Shown here in pieces: positions 24,704 through 33,697 of a stretch of DNA of 59,232 nt (position 1 is its first letter; the number at the start of each line of letters is the position of its first letter). A model generated the notes under the pieces. The model did not search any database and had not been told where the DNA came from. It was given only the letters and a program-made list of their open reading frames with translations. The stretch is from Bacteroides sp. (lineage in GTDB: Bacteria > Bacteroidota > Bacteroidia > Bacteroidales > Bacteroidaceae), in contig DXLM01000009.1 in assembly GCA_019414725.1 (NCBI GenBank), positions 1 to 59,232 of the forward strand. Reading direction: 5' to 3'. Position numbers and translations under genes: made by a program.

Positions 24704-24741
24704 AAAATAAAACGAAATGCCTGAGTCCACAGGCGTGTAAC
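24704..24741 (-). terminator. Candidate thr attenuator
   Basis: On the minus strand GCCTG-TGGACT-CAGGC (24719-24734) forms a 5-bp GC-rich hairpin followed by ATTTCGTTTTATTTT. Just upstream GTTACA (24736-24741) is complementary to TGTAAC (24790-24795), which lies in the Val-Thr codons of the leader peptide; this could form an alternative structure. The stem is short, so the terminator assignment is tentative. Confidence 0.4.
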
Positions 24742-24767
24742 ACGTAGAAACACCTAAATACAATCTC

Positions 24768-24860
24768 TCACCCCCGAGGGGTCATCCCGGTTACAGATGT
24801 GAATGTTGCAGTGCGCCCCATTCCGACCATCATTGTGATATGAAGAGAGTATTTGTTCAT
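24768..24860 (-). CDS. thr operon leader peptide, Thr/Met-rich
   Basis: A 30-codon frame starting about 15 nt after the predicted transcription start and ending 145 nt before thrA. The peptide begins MNKYSLHITMM and ends FTSVTGMTPRG. It has six Thr and five Met (including the start) plus one Ile, all aspartate-family amino acids. A hairpin ACCCC-TCG-GGGGT (24770-24782) overlaps its stop codon. The composition, position before thrA and following hairpin are those expected of transcriptional attenuation. Translation is not proven. The remainder of the 553-bp thrA-frr gap contains two promoters and nothing else recognised. Confidence 0.7.
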   Translation of the reverse strand: MNKYSLHITMMVGMGRTATFTSVTGMTPRG

Positions 24861-24881
24861 GTATTATTGTTTTGTTGTTGG

Positions 24882-24911
24882 CAAATATAGTAACATTTTT
24901 CTTCAATCAAA
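24882..24911 (-). promoter_or_regulatory. thr operon promoter
   Basis: On the minus strand TATATTTG (24882-24889) is the -7 element and TTTG (24908-24911) lies 18 bases upstream. Transcription would begin near 24875, so the leader peptide start codon is only about 15 nt into the RNA. Confidence 0.65.
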
Positions 24912-25095
24912 CATCTTTCAACTATTTTTTCGCATAAAAAGTAGAAAAATTGGGACAAAACGTTTATTTCATCACTAAACCCACACTCTTTTCATAGAAG
25001 GCACATTTATTTATTCACAATAAAAATCCCGCTCTTTTATCATACTAAATACAGACAATCACTCATAGCCATTAGCATAATTATCAGTAAACTAT

Positions 25096-25126
25096 TGCAG
25101 AAAAATAAAAAATCATGTATTTTTGT
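25096..25126 (+). promoter_or_regulatory. frr promoter
   Basis: TATTTTTG (25119-25126) with TTG at 25096-25098, 20 bases upstream. The start codon of frr follows 49 bases later. Confidence 0.6.
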
Positions 25127-25175
25127 TCACATTAATTTAGCATAAGTCTAACCCGATAAACTTTAGAATTTTAAT

Positions 25176-25736
25176 ATGGCAGACTCAAAGACAATTCTCA
25201 GCGGAGCTGAAGAGAAAATGGATATGGCAATTATGTATCTGGAAGATGCACTGGCACACATCCGTGCAGGAAAAGCAGACGTACGCTTACTGGACGGCAT
25301 CCGCGTAGATTCTTACGGAAGCATGGTCCCCATCAATAATGTAGCAGCAGTGACTACCCCTGATGCACGCAGTATCGCTATAAAACCTTGGGACAAGAGC
25401 ATGTTCCGTGTAATTGAAAAAGCAATTATCGACTCTGAATTGGGTATCATGCCCGAAAACAATGGAGAAATTATCCGTATAGGTATTCCTCCTTTGACAG
25501 AAGAGCGTCGTAAACAACTGGCAAAACAGTGTAAAGGTGAAGGCGAAACAGCTAAAGTCAGCGTTCGTAACGCACGACGTGATGCTATCGATGCTTTGAA
25601 AAAAGCCGTAAAAGACGGTATGCCTGAAGACGAACAAAAGAACTCTGAAGCAAAATTGCAGAAATCTCATGACAAGTATATCAAACAGATCGACGATATG
25701 CTTGCTGCTAAAGACAAAGAAATCATGACTGTTTAA
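25176..25736 (+). CDS. frr: Ribosome recycling factor
   Basis: Splits the post-termination ribosome together with EF-G. The 186-residue protein has the expected length and domain plan: helix, beta-domain insertion (SYGSMVPINNVAAVTTPDARSI, ~47-68), then a helical bundle with PPLTEERRKQLAKQCKGEGE (~108-127), VSVRNARRDAIDALKK (~130-146) and the C-terminal KSHDKYIKQIDDMLAAKDKEI. It is followed by its own terminator. Confidence 0.97.
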   Translation: MADSKTILSGAEEKMDMAIMYLEDALAHIRAGKADVRLLDGIRVDSYGSMVPINNVAAVTTPDARSIAIKPWDKSMFRVIEKAIIDSELGIMPENNGEIIRIGIPPLTEERRKQLAKQCKGEGETAKVSVRNARRDAIDALKKAVKDGMPEDEQKNSEAKLQKSHDKYIKQIDDMLAAKDKEIMTV

Positions 25737-25746
25737 TTAATTTTAT

Positions 25747-25813
25747 AAAGGATGAAGAACCAAGCTTCAACGACGCTCTGAAAACAGAATGCATCAGCTT
25801 TTCTTCATCCTTT
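25747..25813 (+). terminator. frr terminator
   Basis: AAAGGATGAAGAA (25747-25759) pairs perfectly with TTCTTCATCCTTT (25801-25813) around a 41-nt loop, followed by ATCTTTC. An in-frame ATG for rsgA at 25789 lies inside this hairpin. Confidence 0.7.
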
Positions 25814-25833
25814 ATCTTTCATCCTATAAAAAT

Positions 25834-26769
25834 TTGGAAAAAGGCTTAGTCATTAAAAACACAGGAAGTTGGTATCTCGTCAAAACAGACGACAACCGGC
25901 AAATAGAATGTAAAATCAAAGGAAACTTCCGCCTGAAAGGAATCCGTAGTACCAATCCCATTGCCGTAGGCGACCGGGTACAAATCTCAATCAACGCTGA
26001 AGGTACAGCTTTCATTACAGAAATAGAAGACCGGAAAAATTATATTATCCGCCGTGCATCAAATCTGTCCAAACAATCGCATATTATTGCAGCAAATCTG
26101 GACCAGTGCATGCTGATAGTTACTGTCAACTATCCGGAAACATCAACTACGTTCATCGACCGTTTTCTGGCATCAGCAGAAGCTTATCGTGTACCTGTCT
26201 GTCTTGTATTCAACAAAATCGACCGGTATTCGGATGAGGAACTTCATTATCTGGAAGCATTGACCAATCTTTACACACATATCGGTTATCCCTGCTTCAA
26301 GATTTCTGCATTAAATCAGACAGATATCGAAGAAATTAAAAAAGAGCTGAAAGGAAAAGTCACCTTATTTTCCGGACATTCCGGAGTTGGAAAATCGACA
26401 TTAATTAACGCCATCCTTCCAGATCAAAAAATAAAAACAGGAGAAATATCGACAGTACATAATAAAGGTATGCACACTACGACTTTCTCTGAAATGTTTC
26501 CTATAGGTGAAGAAGGTTATATCATTGACACTCCGGGAATTAAAGGGTTTGGTACTTTTGACATGGAAGACGAAGAAGTAGGACATTACTTCAAAGAAAT
26601 CTTTGAGTTCTCAGCTAAATGCAAATACGGTAATTGTACCCATCGGCATGAACCGGGATGCGCCGTACGTGAAGCCGTGGAAAACCATTATATCAGTGAA
26701 TCACGTTATGCTTCTTACTTAAATATACTGGAGGACAAAGAAGAAGGGAAATACCGCTCAGCTTATTAA
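25834..26769 (+). CDS. rsgA: Ribosome small-subunit biogenesis GTPase RsgA
   Basis: Circularly permuted GTPase that checks late 30S maturation. An N-terminal OB-fold (~1-70) precedes a GTPase domain with permuted motifs: NKID (~127-130), GHSGVGKSTLIN (~186-197), the TTTF switch (~214-217) and DTPGIKGF (~230-237). The C-terminal zinc site is CKYGNCTHRHEPGC (~261-274). The ATG at 25789 would add 15 residues encoded by the frr terminator; the TTG at 25834 gives MEKGLVIKNTGSWYLVKTDD, the expected N-terminus. TTG use is inferred from alignment memory and terminator position. Confidence 0.93.
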   Translation: MEKGLVIKNTGSWYLVKTDDNRQIECKIKGNFRLKGIRSTNPIAVGDRVQISINAEGTAFITEIEDRKNYIIRRASNLSKQSHIIAANLDQCMLIVTVNYPETSTTFIDRFLASAEAYRVPVCLVFNKIDRYSDEELHYLEALTNLYTHIGYPCFKISALNQTDIEEIKKELKGKVTLFSGHSGVGKSTLINAILPDQKIKTGEISTVHNKGMHTTTFSEMFPIGEEGYIIDTPGIKGFGTFDMEDEEVGHYFKEIFEFSAKCKYGNCTHRHEPGCAVREAVENHYISESRYASYLNILEDKEEGKYRSAY

Positions 26770-26788
26770 TCTTTTAAATCTAACAGAC

Positions 26789-27811
26789 ATGAAAAAATTC
26801 ACTTTTTGTATACTACTTGCAACCATGTCGTGGTTTGCAACTACAAATGCATATGCAAAGAAAAACTCTGGACCTACTCCAGAGGAAAAAGGACTTGCTC
26901 AAATCAACCAAGCAAATGCAGAAGCTTTTGTCCGTTTCCTGGCAGCAGATGAACTGAAAGGCCGGGAAGCCGGAACAGAAGAGGGAAGAATAGCCGGAAA
27001 CTACATTGCTTCGCTATTACAGCAATGGGGTGTTTCTCCAGTATTCGACAGTTATTTCCAACCATTTGAAGCATACCGTGTAGAACGACAGAAAAAAGGC
27101 AAGTTGCAAGTTCATCCCGATTCAATCCAACTAATCAAACAGGGAGTACATCAAAAATATCACATGCGCAATGTACTTGCAAAAATAGATGGAAAGAACA
27201 AGGACGAGATCGTCATAATAGGTGCACATTATGATCATATCGGTTACGATCCCATGCTGGACGGTGATCAGATTTATAATGGCGCCGATGACAATGCATC
27301 GGGAGTTTCAGCCGTTCTACAGATTGTGCGTTCCTTCCTGGCTACAGGCAAGCAACCAGAACGTACTGTTATCTTTGCCTTCTGGGACGGAGAGGAAAAA
27401 GGATTGTTAGGTTCAAAATATTTTGCACAGTCCTTTCCGCAGATCAAGCAAGTGAAAGGATACTTAAATTTCGACATGATAGGAAGAAATAATGATGAGT
27501 CACGCCCCTGGCATGTAGTATACTTCTTTACCAAAGGAACACCTGCCTTCGGTGAATGGCTGAAAGAAGATATCGAGCATTACAATCTGAATCTACAGCC
27601 CGATTATCGTGCATGGGACAATCCTGTAGGAGGTAGTGACAACGGAACCTTTGCCAAACTGGGTATTCCAATTATGTGGTATCATACAGACTGGCATCCG
27701 GATTATCATCTTCCGGGTGATGAAGCTGATAAAATAAACTGGGACAAGCTGGTAGAAATAACCAAAACATCTTTCCTTGGACTATGGAAAATGGCAAATA
27801 TATCTTTCTAA
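26789..27811 (+). CDS. Secreted M28-family zinc peptidase
   Basis: A 340-residue exported aminopeptidase-like protein. The signal peptide (residues 1 to about 23, ending TTNAYA) is cleaved before KKNSGP. The M28 dizinc motifs are intact: AHYDHIG (~147-153), the bridging aspartate in NGADDNASG (~164-172), FWDGEEKG (general base/ligand glutamates, ~198-205), FDMIGRN (~229-235) and HTDWHPDYH (~297-305). It probably acts in the periplasm or at the surface on N-termini of peptides; specificity is unknown. It lies 20 bp after rsgA and may be cotranscribed. Confidence 0.88.
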   Translation: MKKFTFCILLATMSWFATTNAYAKKNSGPTPEEKGLAQINQANAEAFVRFLAADELKGREAGTEEGRIAGNYIASLLQQWGVSPVFDSYFQPFEAYRVERQKKGKLQVHPDSIQLIKQGVHQKYHMRNVLAKIDGKNKDEIVIIGAHYDHIGYDPMLDGDQIYNGADDNASGVSAVLQIVRSFLATGKQPERTVIFAFWDGEEKGLLGSKYFAQSFPQIKQVKGYLNFDMIGRNNDESRPWHVVYFFTKGTPAFGEWLKEDIEHYNLNLQPDYRAWDNPVGGSDNGTFAKLGIPIMWYHTDWHPDYHLPGDEADKINWDKLVEITKTSFLGLWKMANISF

Positions 27812-27854
27812 ATATCTAAAGGATTTATAAAATATATTTTATCAAAACAGCTGT

Positions 27855-27913
27855 AATTCCTTTCATTCTTTAAAGTCTTACGTTTACAGGCAAAAGAATG
27901 AAAGGAATTTTTA
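27855..27913 (+). terminator. Terminator after the M28 peptidase
   Basis: AATTCCTTTCATTCTTT (27855-27871) pairs perfectly over 17 bp with AAAGAATGAAAGGAATT (27893-27909), with a 21-nt loop and a following T-rich tract. Confidence 0.85.
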
Positions 27914-27959
27914 TTTGCAAATTTTTGTAAAAAAGGCATTCTCTATTTAAACAATTCCT

Positions 27960-27967
27960 TAAGTTTG
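27960..27967 (+). promoter_or_regulatory. Promoter -7 element of the RND efflux operon
   Basis: TAAGTTTG matches TAnnTTTG, 55 bases before the adaptor gene. No repressor gene is adjacent and no clear operator dyad was seen. Confidence 0.4.
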
Positions 27968-28021
27968 TTATCAAAGTTAATAATCATTATTTCCAAATCT
28001 TAATTTATACCATAAAAACAC

Positions 28022-29098
28022 ATGGACAAACGAGTAAAATGGGGAATTATCATTCTGGTAGGAGCCGGATTAATCGGCTTAGGAATCCATAATTTCACTC
28101 CCAAAGAAAATGAAGAACTAAATGAAGCTAGCCCAACAATAAAAACAAATAAAAAGAAAAGTCTGAATGTAAATGCACAGATCATTAAACCGCATTTACT
28201 GACCGACCAGTTATTTGTCAGTGGTAAGCTTATGCCCGACGAAGAGGTAGATTTATCTTTCGAAACTTCGGGAAAAATCATCGACATTAATTTCACGGAA
28301 GGTAGTTTTGTTACCAAAGGTCAGTTGCTGGCAAAAGTAAATGACAGTCAGTTACAAGCACAATTAGACCGTCTAAAGGCACAAATGCCACTTGCCGAAG
28401 ACCGAGTATTCCGACAGAATGCACTTTTACAACGAGATGCAGTAAGTAAGGAAGCATACGAACAGGTTAAGACAGAACTCGCTACGCTTCATGCAGATAT
28501 AGAAAACATCAAAGCCAATATTGACATGACCGAGCTACGTGCTCCTTTCGATGGTGTAATCGGTCTGCGCCAAGTCAGTGTAGGAGCATATGCCTCTCCT
28601 ACTACAGTTATAGCCAAACTCACCAAAATTACCCCACTAAAAGTAGAATTTGCCGTACCGGAACGTTATGCACGACAAATCAAAAAAGGAACCAGATTAT
28701 CTTTCAAAATAGAAGGAAGACTGGATACTTTCGATGCTCAAGTATATGCAACGGAATCGAGTATTGATCCGGAAACCCATACCTTGACAGTGCGCGCCTT
28801 ATACCCAAACACCAATGGTGAACTGCTTCCCGGACGGTATGCCGACATCACATTGAAACAAAACGAAATTAAAGATGCCATAGCTATTCCATCGGAAGCC
28901 ATCGTTCCGGAAATGGGAAAGAATAAAGTGTTTGTTTATCGTTCGGGTGTTGCCCAACCGGTAGATGTCGAGATTGGAATCCGCACAGAAGCAGAAGTGC
29001 AAATAGTACGAGGGTTAGCCGCAGGAGATACAATCCTTACCTCCGGAACCTTACAGCTGCGTACCGGCATGCCTGTTGTTCTTGACAATATCAACTAA
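28022..29098 (+). CDS. RND efflux periplasmic adaptor subunit
   Basis: Membrane-fusion protein of 358 residues linking the inner-membrane pump to the outer-membrane channel. An N-terminal hydrophobic anchor (IIILVGAGLIGLGI, ~9-22) has no lipobox. It is followed by a biotinyl-lipoyl-like half (ETSGKIIDINFTEGSFVTKGQLLAKVND, ~80-110), a helical hairpin (~110-160), the second half (LRAPFDGVIGLRQVSVGAY, ~174-192) and beta-barrel/membrane-proximal domains (VRALYPNTNGELLPGRYADI). First gene of adaptor-pump-channel; the pump follows after 14 bp. Confidence 0.93.
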   Translation: MDKRVKWGIIILVGAGLIGLGIHNFTPKENEELNEASPTIKTNKKKSLNVNAQIIKPHLLTDQLFVSGKLMPDEEVDLSFETSGKIIDINFTEGSFVTKGQLLAKVNDSQLQAQLDRLKAQMPLAEDRVFRQNALLQRDAVSKEAYEQVKTELATLHADIENIKANIDMTELRAPFDGVIGLRQVSVGAYASPTTVIAKLTKITPLKVEFAVPERYARQIKKGTRLSFKIEGRLDTFDAQVYATESSIDPETHTLTVRALYPNTNGELLPGRYADITLKQNEIKDAIAIPSEAIVPEMGKNKVFVYRSGVAQPVDVEIGIRTEAEVQIVRGLAAGDTILTSGTLQLRTGMPVVLDNIN

Positions 29099-29112
29099 TA
29101 CCTGTCCGCCGT

Positions 29113-32100
29113 ATGAATATATCCGAACTTAGCATCCGCCGACCGGTATTGGCTACCGTACTCACCATTATCATCTTGCTTTTTGGATTAATTGGTTATA
29201 CAACGCTGGGAGTACGCGAATATCCCTCGGTAGACAATCCGATCATCTCCGTTACGTGTAGTTATTCAGGAGCCAATGCCGACATTATAGAAAGCCAGAT
29301 CACCGAACCGCTTGAACAAAATATCAACGGTATTCCCGGTATACGTTCTCTTTCAAGTGTAAGCCAGCAAGGACAATGCCGTATTACTGTTGAATTTGAA
29401 TTGTCTGTCGACCTGGAGACTGCCGCCAACGATGTACGCGACAAAGTTTCACGTGCACAGCGTTATCTCCCGCGCGACTGCGACCCTCCTACTGTTTCCA
29501 AAGCTGACGCCGATGCCAGCCCTATTCTGATGGTGGCCATCCAAAGCAATACACGCTCACTGCTAGAGTTGAGCGAAATAGCCGATCTCACCGTCAAGGA
29601 ACAGTTACAGACAATATCCGATGTAAGTAGTGTTTCCATTTGGGGAGAAAAACGCTATTCAATGCGTCTGTGGCTGGACCCGACCAAAATGGCCGGCTAC
29701 GGAATTACTCCTGTAGACATCAAAAATGCCATAGATAATGAAAATGTGGAACTTCCCTCCGGCAGTATAGAAGGTAACACAATGGAACTTACCTTACGTA
29801 CTATGGGACAGATGCACACGGCTACCGAATTTAACAACGTAGTAATAAAGGAAGTAAACGGACAGGTTATACGCTTAAGCGATATCGGCTATGCCGAATT
29901 GGGAGCTGCCGATATTAAAAGTTATATGAAAATGAATGGAGTTCCTATGGTAGGAGTAGTAGTCATACCTCAACCGGGAGCAAACCATATCGAAATAGCG
30001 GATGCTGTTTACGAACGTATGGAGCAAATGAAAAAAGATTTGCCCGAAGACGTTAGTTTTTCTTATGGATTTGACAACACAAAATTTATCCGTGCCTCTA
30101 TTGCCGAAGTAGAAAGCACCGTATACGAAGCTTTCATTCTGGTAATCATTATCATCTTCCTTTTCCTGCGCGACTGGCGTGTTACTCTTATACCTTGTAT
30201 TGTAATTCCAGTTTCGCTAATCGGAGCCTTTTTCGTAATGTACGTAGCAGGTTTTTCTATCAACGTGCTTACGATGCTCGCCGTTGTCTTGTCGGTTGGA
30301 TTGGTAGTAGATGATGCCATTGTGATGACTGAAAATATTTACATCCGCATAGAGAGAGGTATGAAGCCTTTCGATGCCGGTATAGAAGGAGCCAAAGAAA
30401 TATTTTTCGCCGTTATTTCTACTACCATAACATTGGTTGCTGTGTTCTTGCCTATCGTATTTATGGAAGGAACCAGTGGCAGACTTTTCCGGGAGTTCAG
30501 CTTCGTTGTAGCTGGTTCGGTATTAATCTCTTCTTTTGCAGCATTGACATTTACCCCAATGCTTGCGACCAAAATGCTTGTCCATCGAGAAAAGCAAAGT
30601 TGGTTTTACCGAAAGACTGAACCGTTTTTTGAAGGAATGAACCGCATCTACAGCCGCTCCCTCAATGCATTCTTAAAGAAACGTTTTATTGCTATTCCTG
30701 TTTCTATTATCACCTTAATTCTAATCGGTGTATTATGGAATGTAATACCAGCAGAAATGGCGCCTTTAGAGGACCGTTCGAAAATAACCATTAGTACAAA
30801 GGCTGCCGAAGGAGCCAGTTATGAATACATACGCGATTACACTGAAGACATCAATGCTTTGGTAGATTCTATCATTCCGGATGCAGAAGCCGTTACAGCA
30901 CGTGTGTCAAGTGGTAGTGGAAATGTCCAGATTACATTGAAAGACATCAAAGACCGTGACTACTCCCAGATGGAGGTGGCCGAAAAAATATCGAAAGCAA
31001 TCAAGAGCAAAACGAAGGCAAGGGCATTCGTCCAGCAGCAATCTTCTTTCGGAGGAAGAAAAAGCAGTATGCCTGTACAATATGTATTGCAGGCGACCAG
31101 CATAGAAAAACTGGAAAAAATCCTGCCCGAATTTTTAAATAAAGTGTACGATAATCCTACCTTCCAGATGGCTGACGTTGATTTAAAGTTCAGCAGCCCC
31201 GAAGTACGGGTAAACATCAACCGAGATAAAGCAGGAACAATGGGGGTAAACGTGCGTGATGTTGCCGAAACACTTCAATACGGACTGAGCGGACAACGTA
31301 TGGGATATTTCTATATGAATGGTAAGCAGTATGAAATATTAGGACAGATAAACCGCCAGCAACGTAATCAGCCGGCAAACATCAAATCTATTTACATCCG
31401 TAACGATGCAGGAGAAATGATTCAATTGGACAATCTGGTAGAATTCGTAGAATCCATTGCGCCTCCTAAGCTTTACCACTACAACCGATTCATATCGGCA
31501 ACAATATCAGCCGGACTGGCAGAAGGAAAAACTATCGGACAGGGATTGGAAGAAATGGATAAAATAGCATCTGAAACACTGGACGAAACATTCCGTACAG
31601 CCTTATCGGGCGACTCGAAAGATTATCGTGAAAGCTCATCCAGCCTGATGTTTGCTTTTATTCTTGCACTCGTGCTGATATATCTGATTCTGGCAGCACA
31701 GTTTGAAAGCTTTAAAGATCCGTTCATCATCATGCTGACAGTACCACTTGCCATTGCTGGAGCTTTGATATTCATGTATTTCGGTGATATAACGATGAAT
31801 ATATTCAGTCAGATAGGTATTATTATGTTGATTGGACTGGTAGCCAAAAACGGTATTCTGATTGTGGAATTCGCCAATCAGAAACAAGAAGCTGGAGAAG
31901 ATAAAATGCTGGCTATACGCGACGCGGCCTTACAGCGCCTACGCCCGATTTTGATGACCAGTGCATCAACAATTCTAGGCTTGATACCATTGGCGTTCGC
32001 TACAGGAGAAGGCGCTAACCAACGTATTGCAATGGGAACAGCCGTCGTAGGAGGTATGTTAATATCTACTTTCCTTACGATGTATATCGTACCGGCTATC

Positions 32101-32148
32101 TACACTTACATTTCTACTAACCGAATAAAAAAAGAGAAAAAAGCATGA
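29113..32148 (+). CDS. RND multidrug efflux pump (HAE1 family)
   Basis: Inner-membrane proton-driven pump of 1011 residues, AcrB/MexB-like. The N-terminus ISELSIRRPVLATVLTII, the paired proton-relay aspartates in TM4 (VGLVVDDAIVMTENIYIRIERG; D400 and D401), and the second-half GLVAKNGILIVEFANQKQEAG are present; the two large periplasmic loops are complete. Substrates cannot be predicted; bile salts, dyes or antibiotics are typical for gut Bacteroides homologues. Its stop overlaps the channel gene by 4 bp (ATGA), so the three genes are a translationally coupled tripartite system. Confidence 0.95.
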   Translation: MNISELSIRRPVLATVLTIIILLFGLIGYTTLGVREYPSVDNPIISVTCSYSGANADIIESQITEPLEQNINGIPGIRSLSSVSQQGQCRITVEFELSVDLETAANDVRDKVSRAQRYLPRDCDPPTVSKADADASPILMVAIQSNTRSLLELSEIADLTVKEQLQTISDVSSVSIWGEKRYSMRLWLDPTKMAGYGITPVDIKNAIDNENVELPSGSIEGNTMELTLRTMGQMHTATEFNNVVIKEVNGQVIRLSDIGYAELGAADIKSYMKMNGVPMVGVVVIPQPGANHIEIADAVYERMEQMKKDLPEDVSFSYGFDNTKFIRASIAEVESTVYEAFILVIIIIFLFLRDWRVTLIPCIVIPVSLIGAFFVMYVAGFSINVLTMLAVVLSVGLVVDDAIVMTENIYIRIERGMKPFDAGIEGAKEIFFAVISTTITLVAVFLPIVFMEGTSGRLFREFSFVVAGSVLISSFAALTFTPMLATKMLVHREKQSWFYRKTEPFFEGMNRIYSRSLNAFLKKRFIAIPVSIITLILIGVLWNVIPAEMAPLEDRSKITISTKAAEGASYEYIRDYTEDINALVDSIIPDAEAVTARVSSGSGNVQITLKDIKDRDYSQMEVAEKISKAIKSKTKARAFVQQQSSFGGRKSSMPVQYVLQATSIEKLEKILPEFLNKVYDNPTFQMADVDLKFSSPEVRVNINRDKAGTMGVNVRDVAETLQYGLSGQRMGYFYMNGKQYEILGQINRQQRNQPANIKSIYIRNDAGEMIQLDNLVEFVESIAPPKLYHYNRFISATISAGLAEGKTIGQGLEEMDKIASETLDETFRTALSGDSKDYRESSSSLMFAFILALVLIYLILAAQFESFKDPFIIMLTVPLAIAGALIFMYFGDITMNIFSQIGIIMLIGLVAKNGILIVEFANQKQEAGEDKMLAIRDAALQRLRPILMTSASTILGLIPLAFATGEGANQRIAMGTAVVGGMLISTFLTMYIVPAIYTYISTNRIKKEKKA

Positions 32149-33467
32149 AACATTTTGCATATATATCACTGATAATCTGGTTTGTCACTACCCTTCCGGC
32201 CCACGCACAATATGAATACACATTAAAGCAATGTCTGGAGGAAGGACTGTTGAACAATTACTCTCTCCGCATCTCTCGCAATGAAGAACAGATAAGCAAG
32301 AATAATGCAACGCTTGCCAACGCCGGTTATCTGCCTACAATAGACTTGACGGCAGGGTATACCGGAAACATTGACAATACCAACTCTACACAACGAAACG
32401 ACGGAAGTGTTGTCAAAGAACGAAACGTATTCGACCAGACTCTTGATGCAGGTGTGGATCTGAACTGGACCATCTTCGACGGATTCAACATCAGTACAAC
32501 ATACAAGGAACTCAAGGAACTGGAACGCCAGGGAGCAACCAATACCCGTATAGCAATAGAAGACTTTATCGCCAGTCTGACAGCAGAGTATTACAATTAT
32601 ATTCAGCAGGAAATACGCCTGAAAAATTTCCGTTATGCTGTTTCGTTATCAAAAGAACGTTTACGTATCGTAGAAGAGCGCTATCACATCGGAAACTTCT
32701 CTCGTCTGGATTATCAACAGGCAAAAGTCGATTTTAATGCCGATAGTGCACAGTATATGAAACAGCAAGAGCTGGTACATACCTCGCGTATCAACCTGAA
32801 TGAAATGATGGCAAATAAAGATGTAGACCGTCCGATAAAAGTAAAGGATTCTATTATCGAGCTGAAGCATTCGCTCGATTTCAATGAATTGTGGAATGCT
32901 ACGCTAAACACCAATGCCAATTTATTGAAAGCTGACCAAAATTCAACTTTAGCCGAGCTGGACTATAAGAAAGTGTTGTCACGCAATTATCCTTATCTAA
33001 GGCTGAATGCCGGATATGGCTATACCCTGAACAAATATGATATCAACTCCATCCAACGACGAAACAACTGGGGATTTAATGGAGGTATTACCATCGGATT
33101 CAACATTTTCGATGGCAATCGTCGACGTGAAAAACGCAATGCAAGCCTTGCTATACGAAATGCCCAACTTGAACGCGAACAACTGGAACAAGGTTTACGT
33201 GCCGATCTCAGCAATTTGTGGCAGGCATACCGTAACAATATTCGCTTACTCAATCTGGAACGTCAAAACTTGATTGCAGCAAAAGAAAATCACGAAATAG
33301 CCAAAGAACGATATCTGTTAGGAGATTTGTCTGGTATTGAAATGCGTGAAGCACAAAAAAGCCTGTTAGATGCAGAAGAACGAATACTTTCTGCCGAATA
33401 CGATACAAAGATGTGTGAAATATCTCTGTTGCAAATTAGCGGAAAAGTTTCTTTATACCTGAAATAA
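32145..33467 (+). CDS. TolC-family outer-membrane efflux channel
   Basis: A 440-residue outer-membrane factor with a signal peptide (residues 1-22, ending PAHA). Two TolC repeats are visible, each starting with a leucine-rich amphipathic segment (YTLKQCLEEGLLNNYSLRIS at ~25 and DFNELWNATLNTNANLLKAD at ~245) and each with a beta-strand region followed by long coiled coils. It completes the adaptor-pump-channel operon, which ends in the hairpin at 33541-33605. Confidence 0.93.
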   Translation: MKHFAYISLIIWFVTTLPAHAQYEYTLKQCLEEGLLNNYSLRISRNEEQISKNNATLANAGYLPTIDLTAGYTGNIDNTNSTQRNDGSVVKERNVFDQTLDAGVDLNWTIFDGFNISTTYKELKELERQGATNTRIAIEDFIASLTAEYYNYIQQEIRLKNFRYAVSLSKERLRIVEERYHIGNFSRLDYQQAKVDFNADSAQYMKQQELVHTSRINLNEMMANKDVDRPIKVKDSIIELKHSLDFNELWNATLNTNANLLKADQNSTLAELDYKKVLSRNYPYLRLNAGYGYTLNKYDINSIQRRNNWGFNGGITIGFNIFDGNRRREKRNASLAIRNAQLEREQLEQGLRADLSNLWQAYRNNIRLLNLERQNLIAAKENHEIAKERYLLGDLSGIEMREAQKSLLDAEERILSAEYDTKMCEISLLQISGKVSLYLK

Positions 33468-33540
33468 AGACATTCGCAGACTCATAAACAATGCAAGTAT
33501 CCTTTATATAAACAATCTTTCAATCAGCACAAATAATAAC

Positions 33541-33605
33541 AAAAACGTCCTGATAGTTTTGGTTAAAGTACATATAATTTACCCAAAACATCAGGACGTT
33601 TTTCT
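33541..33605 (+). terminator. Terminator of the RND operon
   Basis: Arms 33541-33562 and 33583-33603 pair over about 21 bp (AAAAACGTCCTGAT... with one bulge) around a 20-nt loop. A and T runs flank both sides. Confidence 0.85.
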
Positions 33606-33658
33606 GTATATATCAACAAGATACATATAAAAAAGAGTCACACATCCAGAATAAATAC

Positions 33659-33666
33659 TATCTTTG
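33659..33666 (+). promoter_or_regulatory. Promoter -7 element of the APC permease gene
   Basis: TATCTTTG, matching TAnnTTTG, 31 bases before the permease start. Confidence 0.5.
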
Positions 33667-33697
33667 CAACCTATAACATTCAAGCAAATACTTCAAA

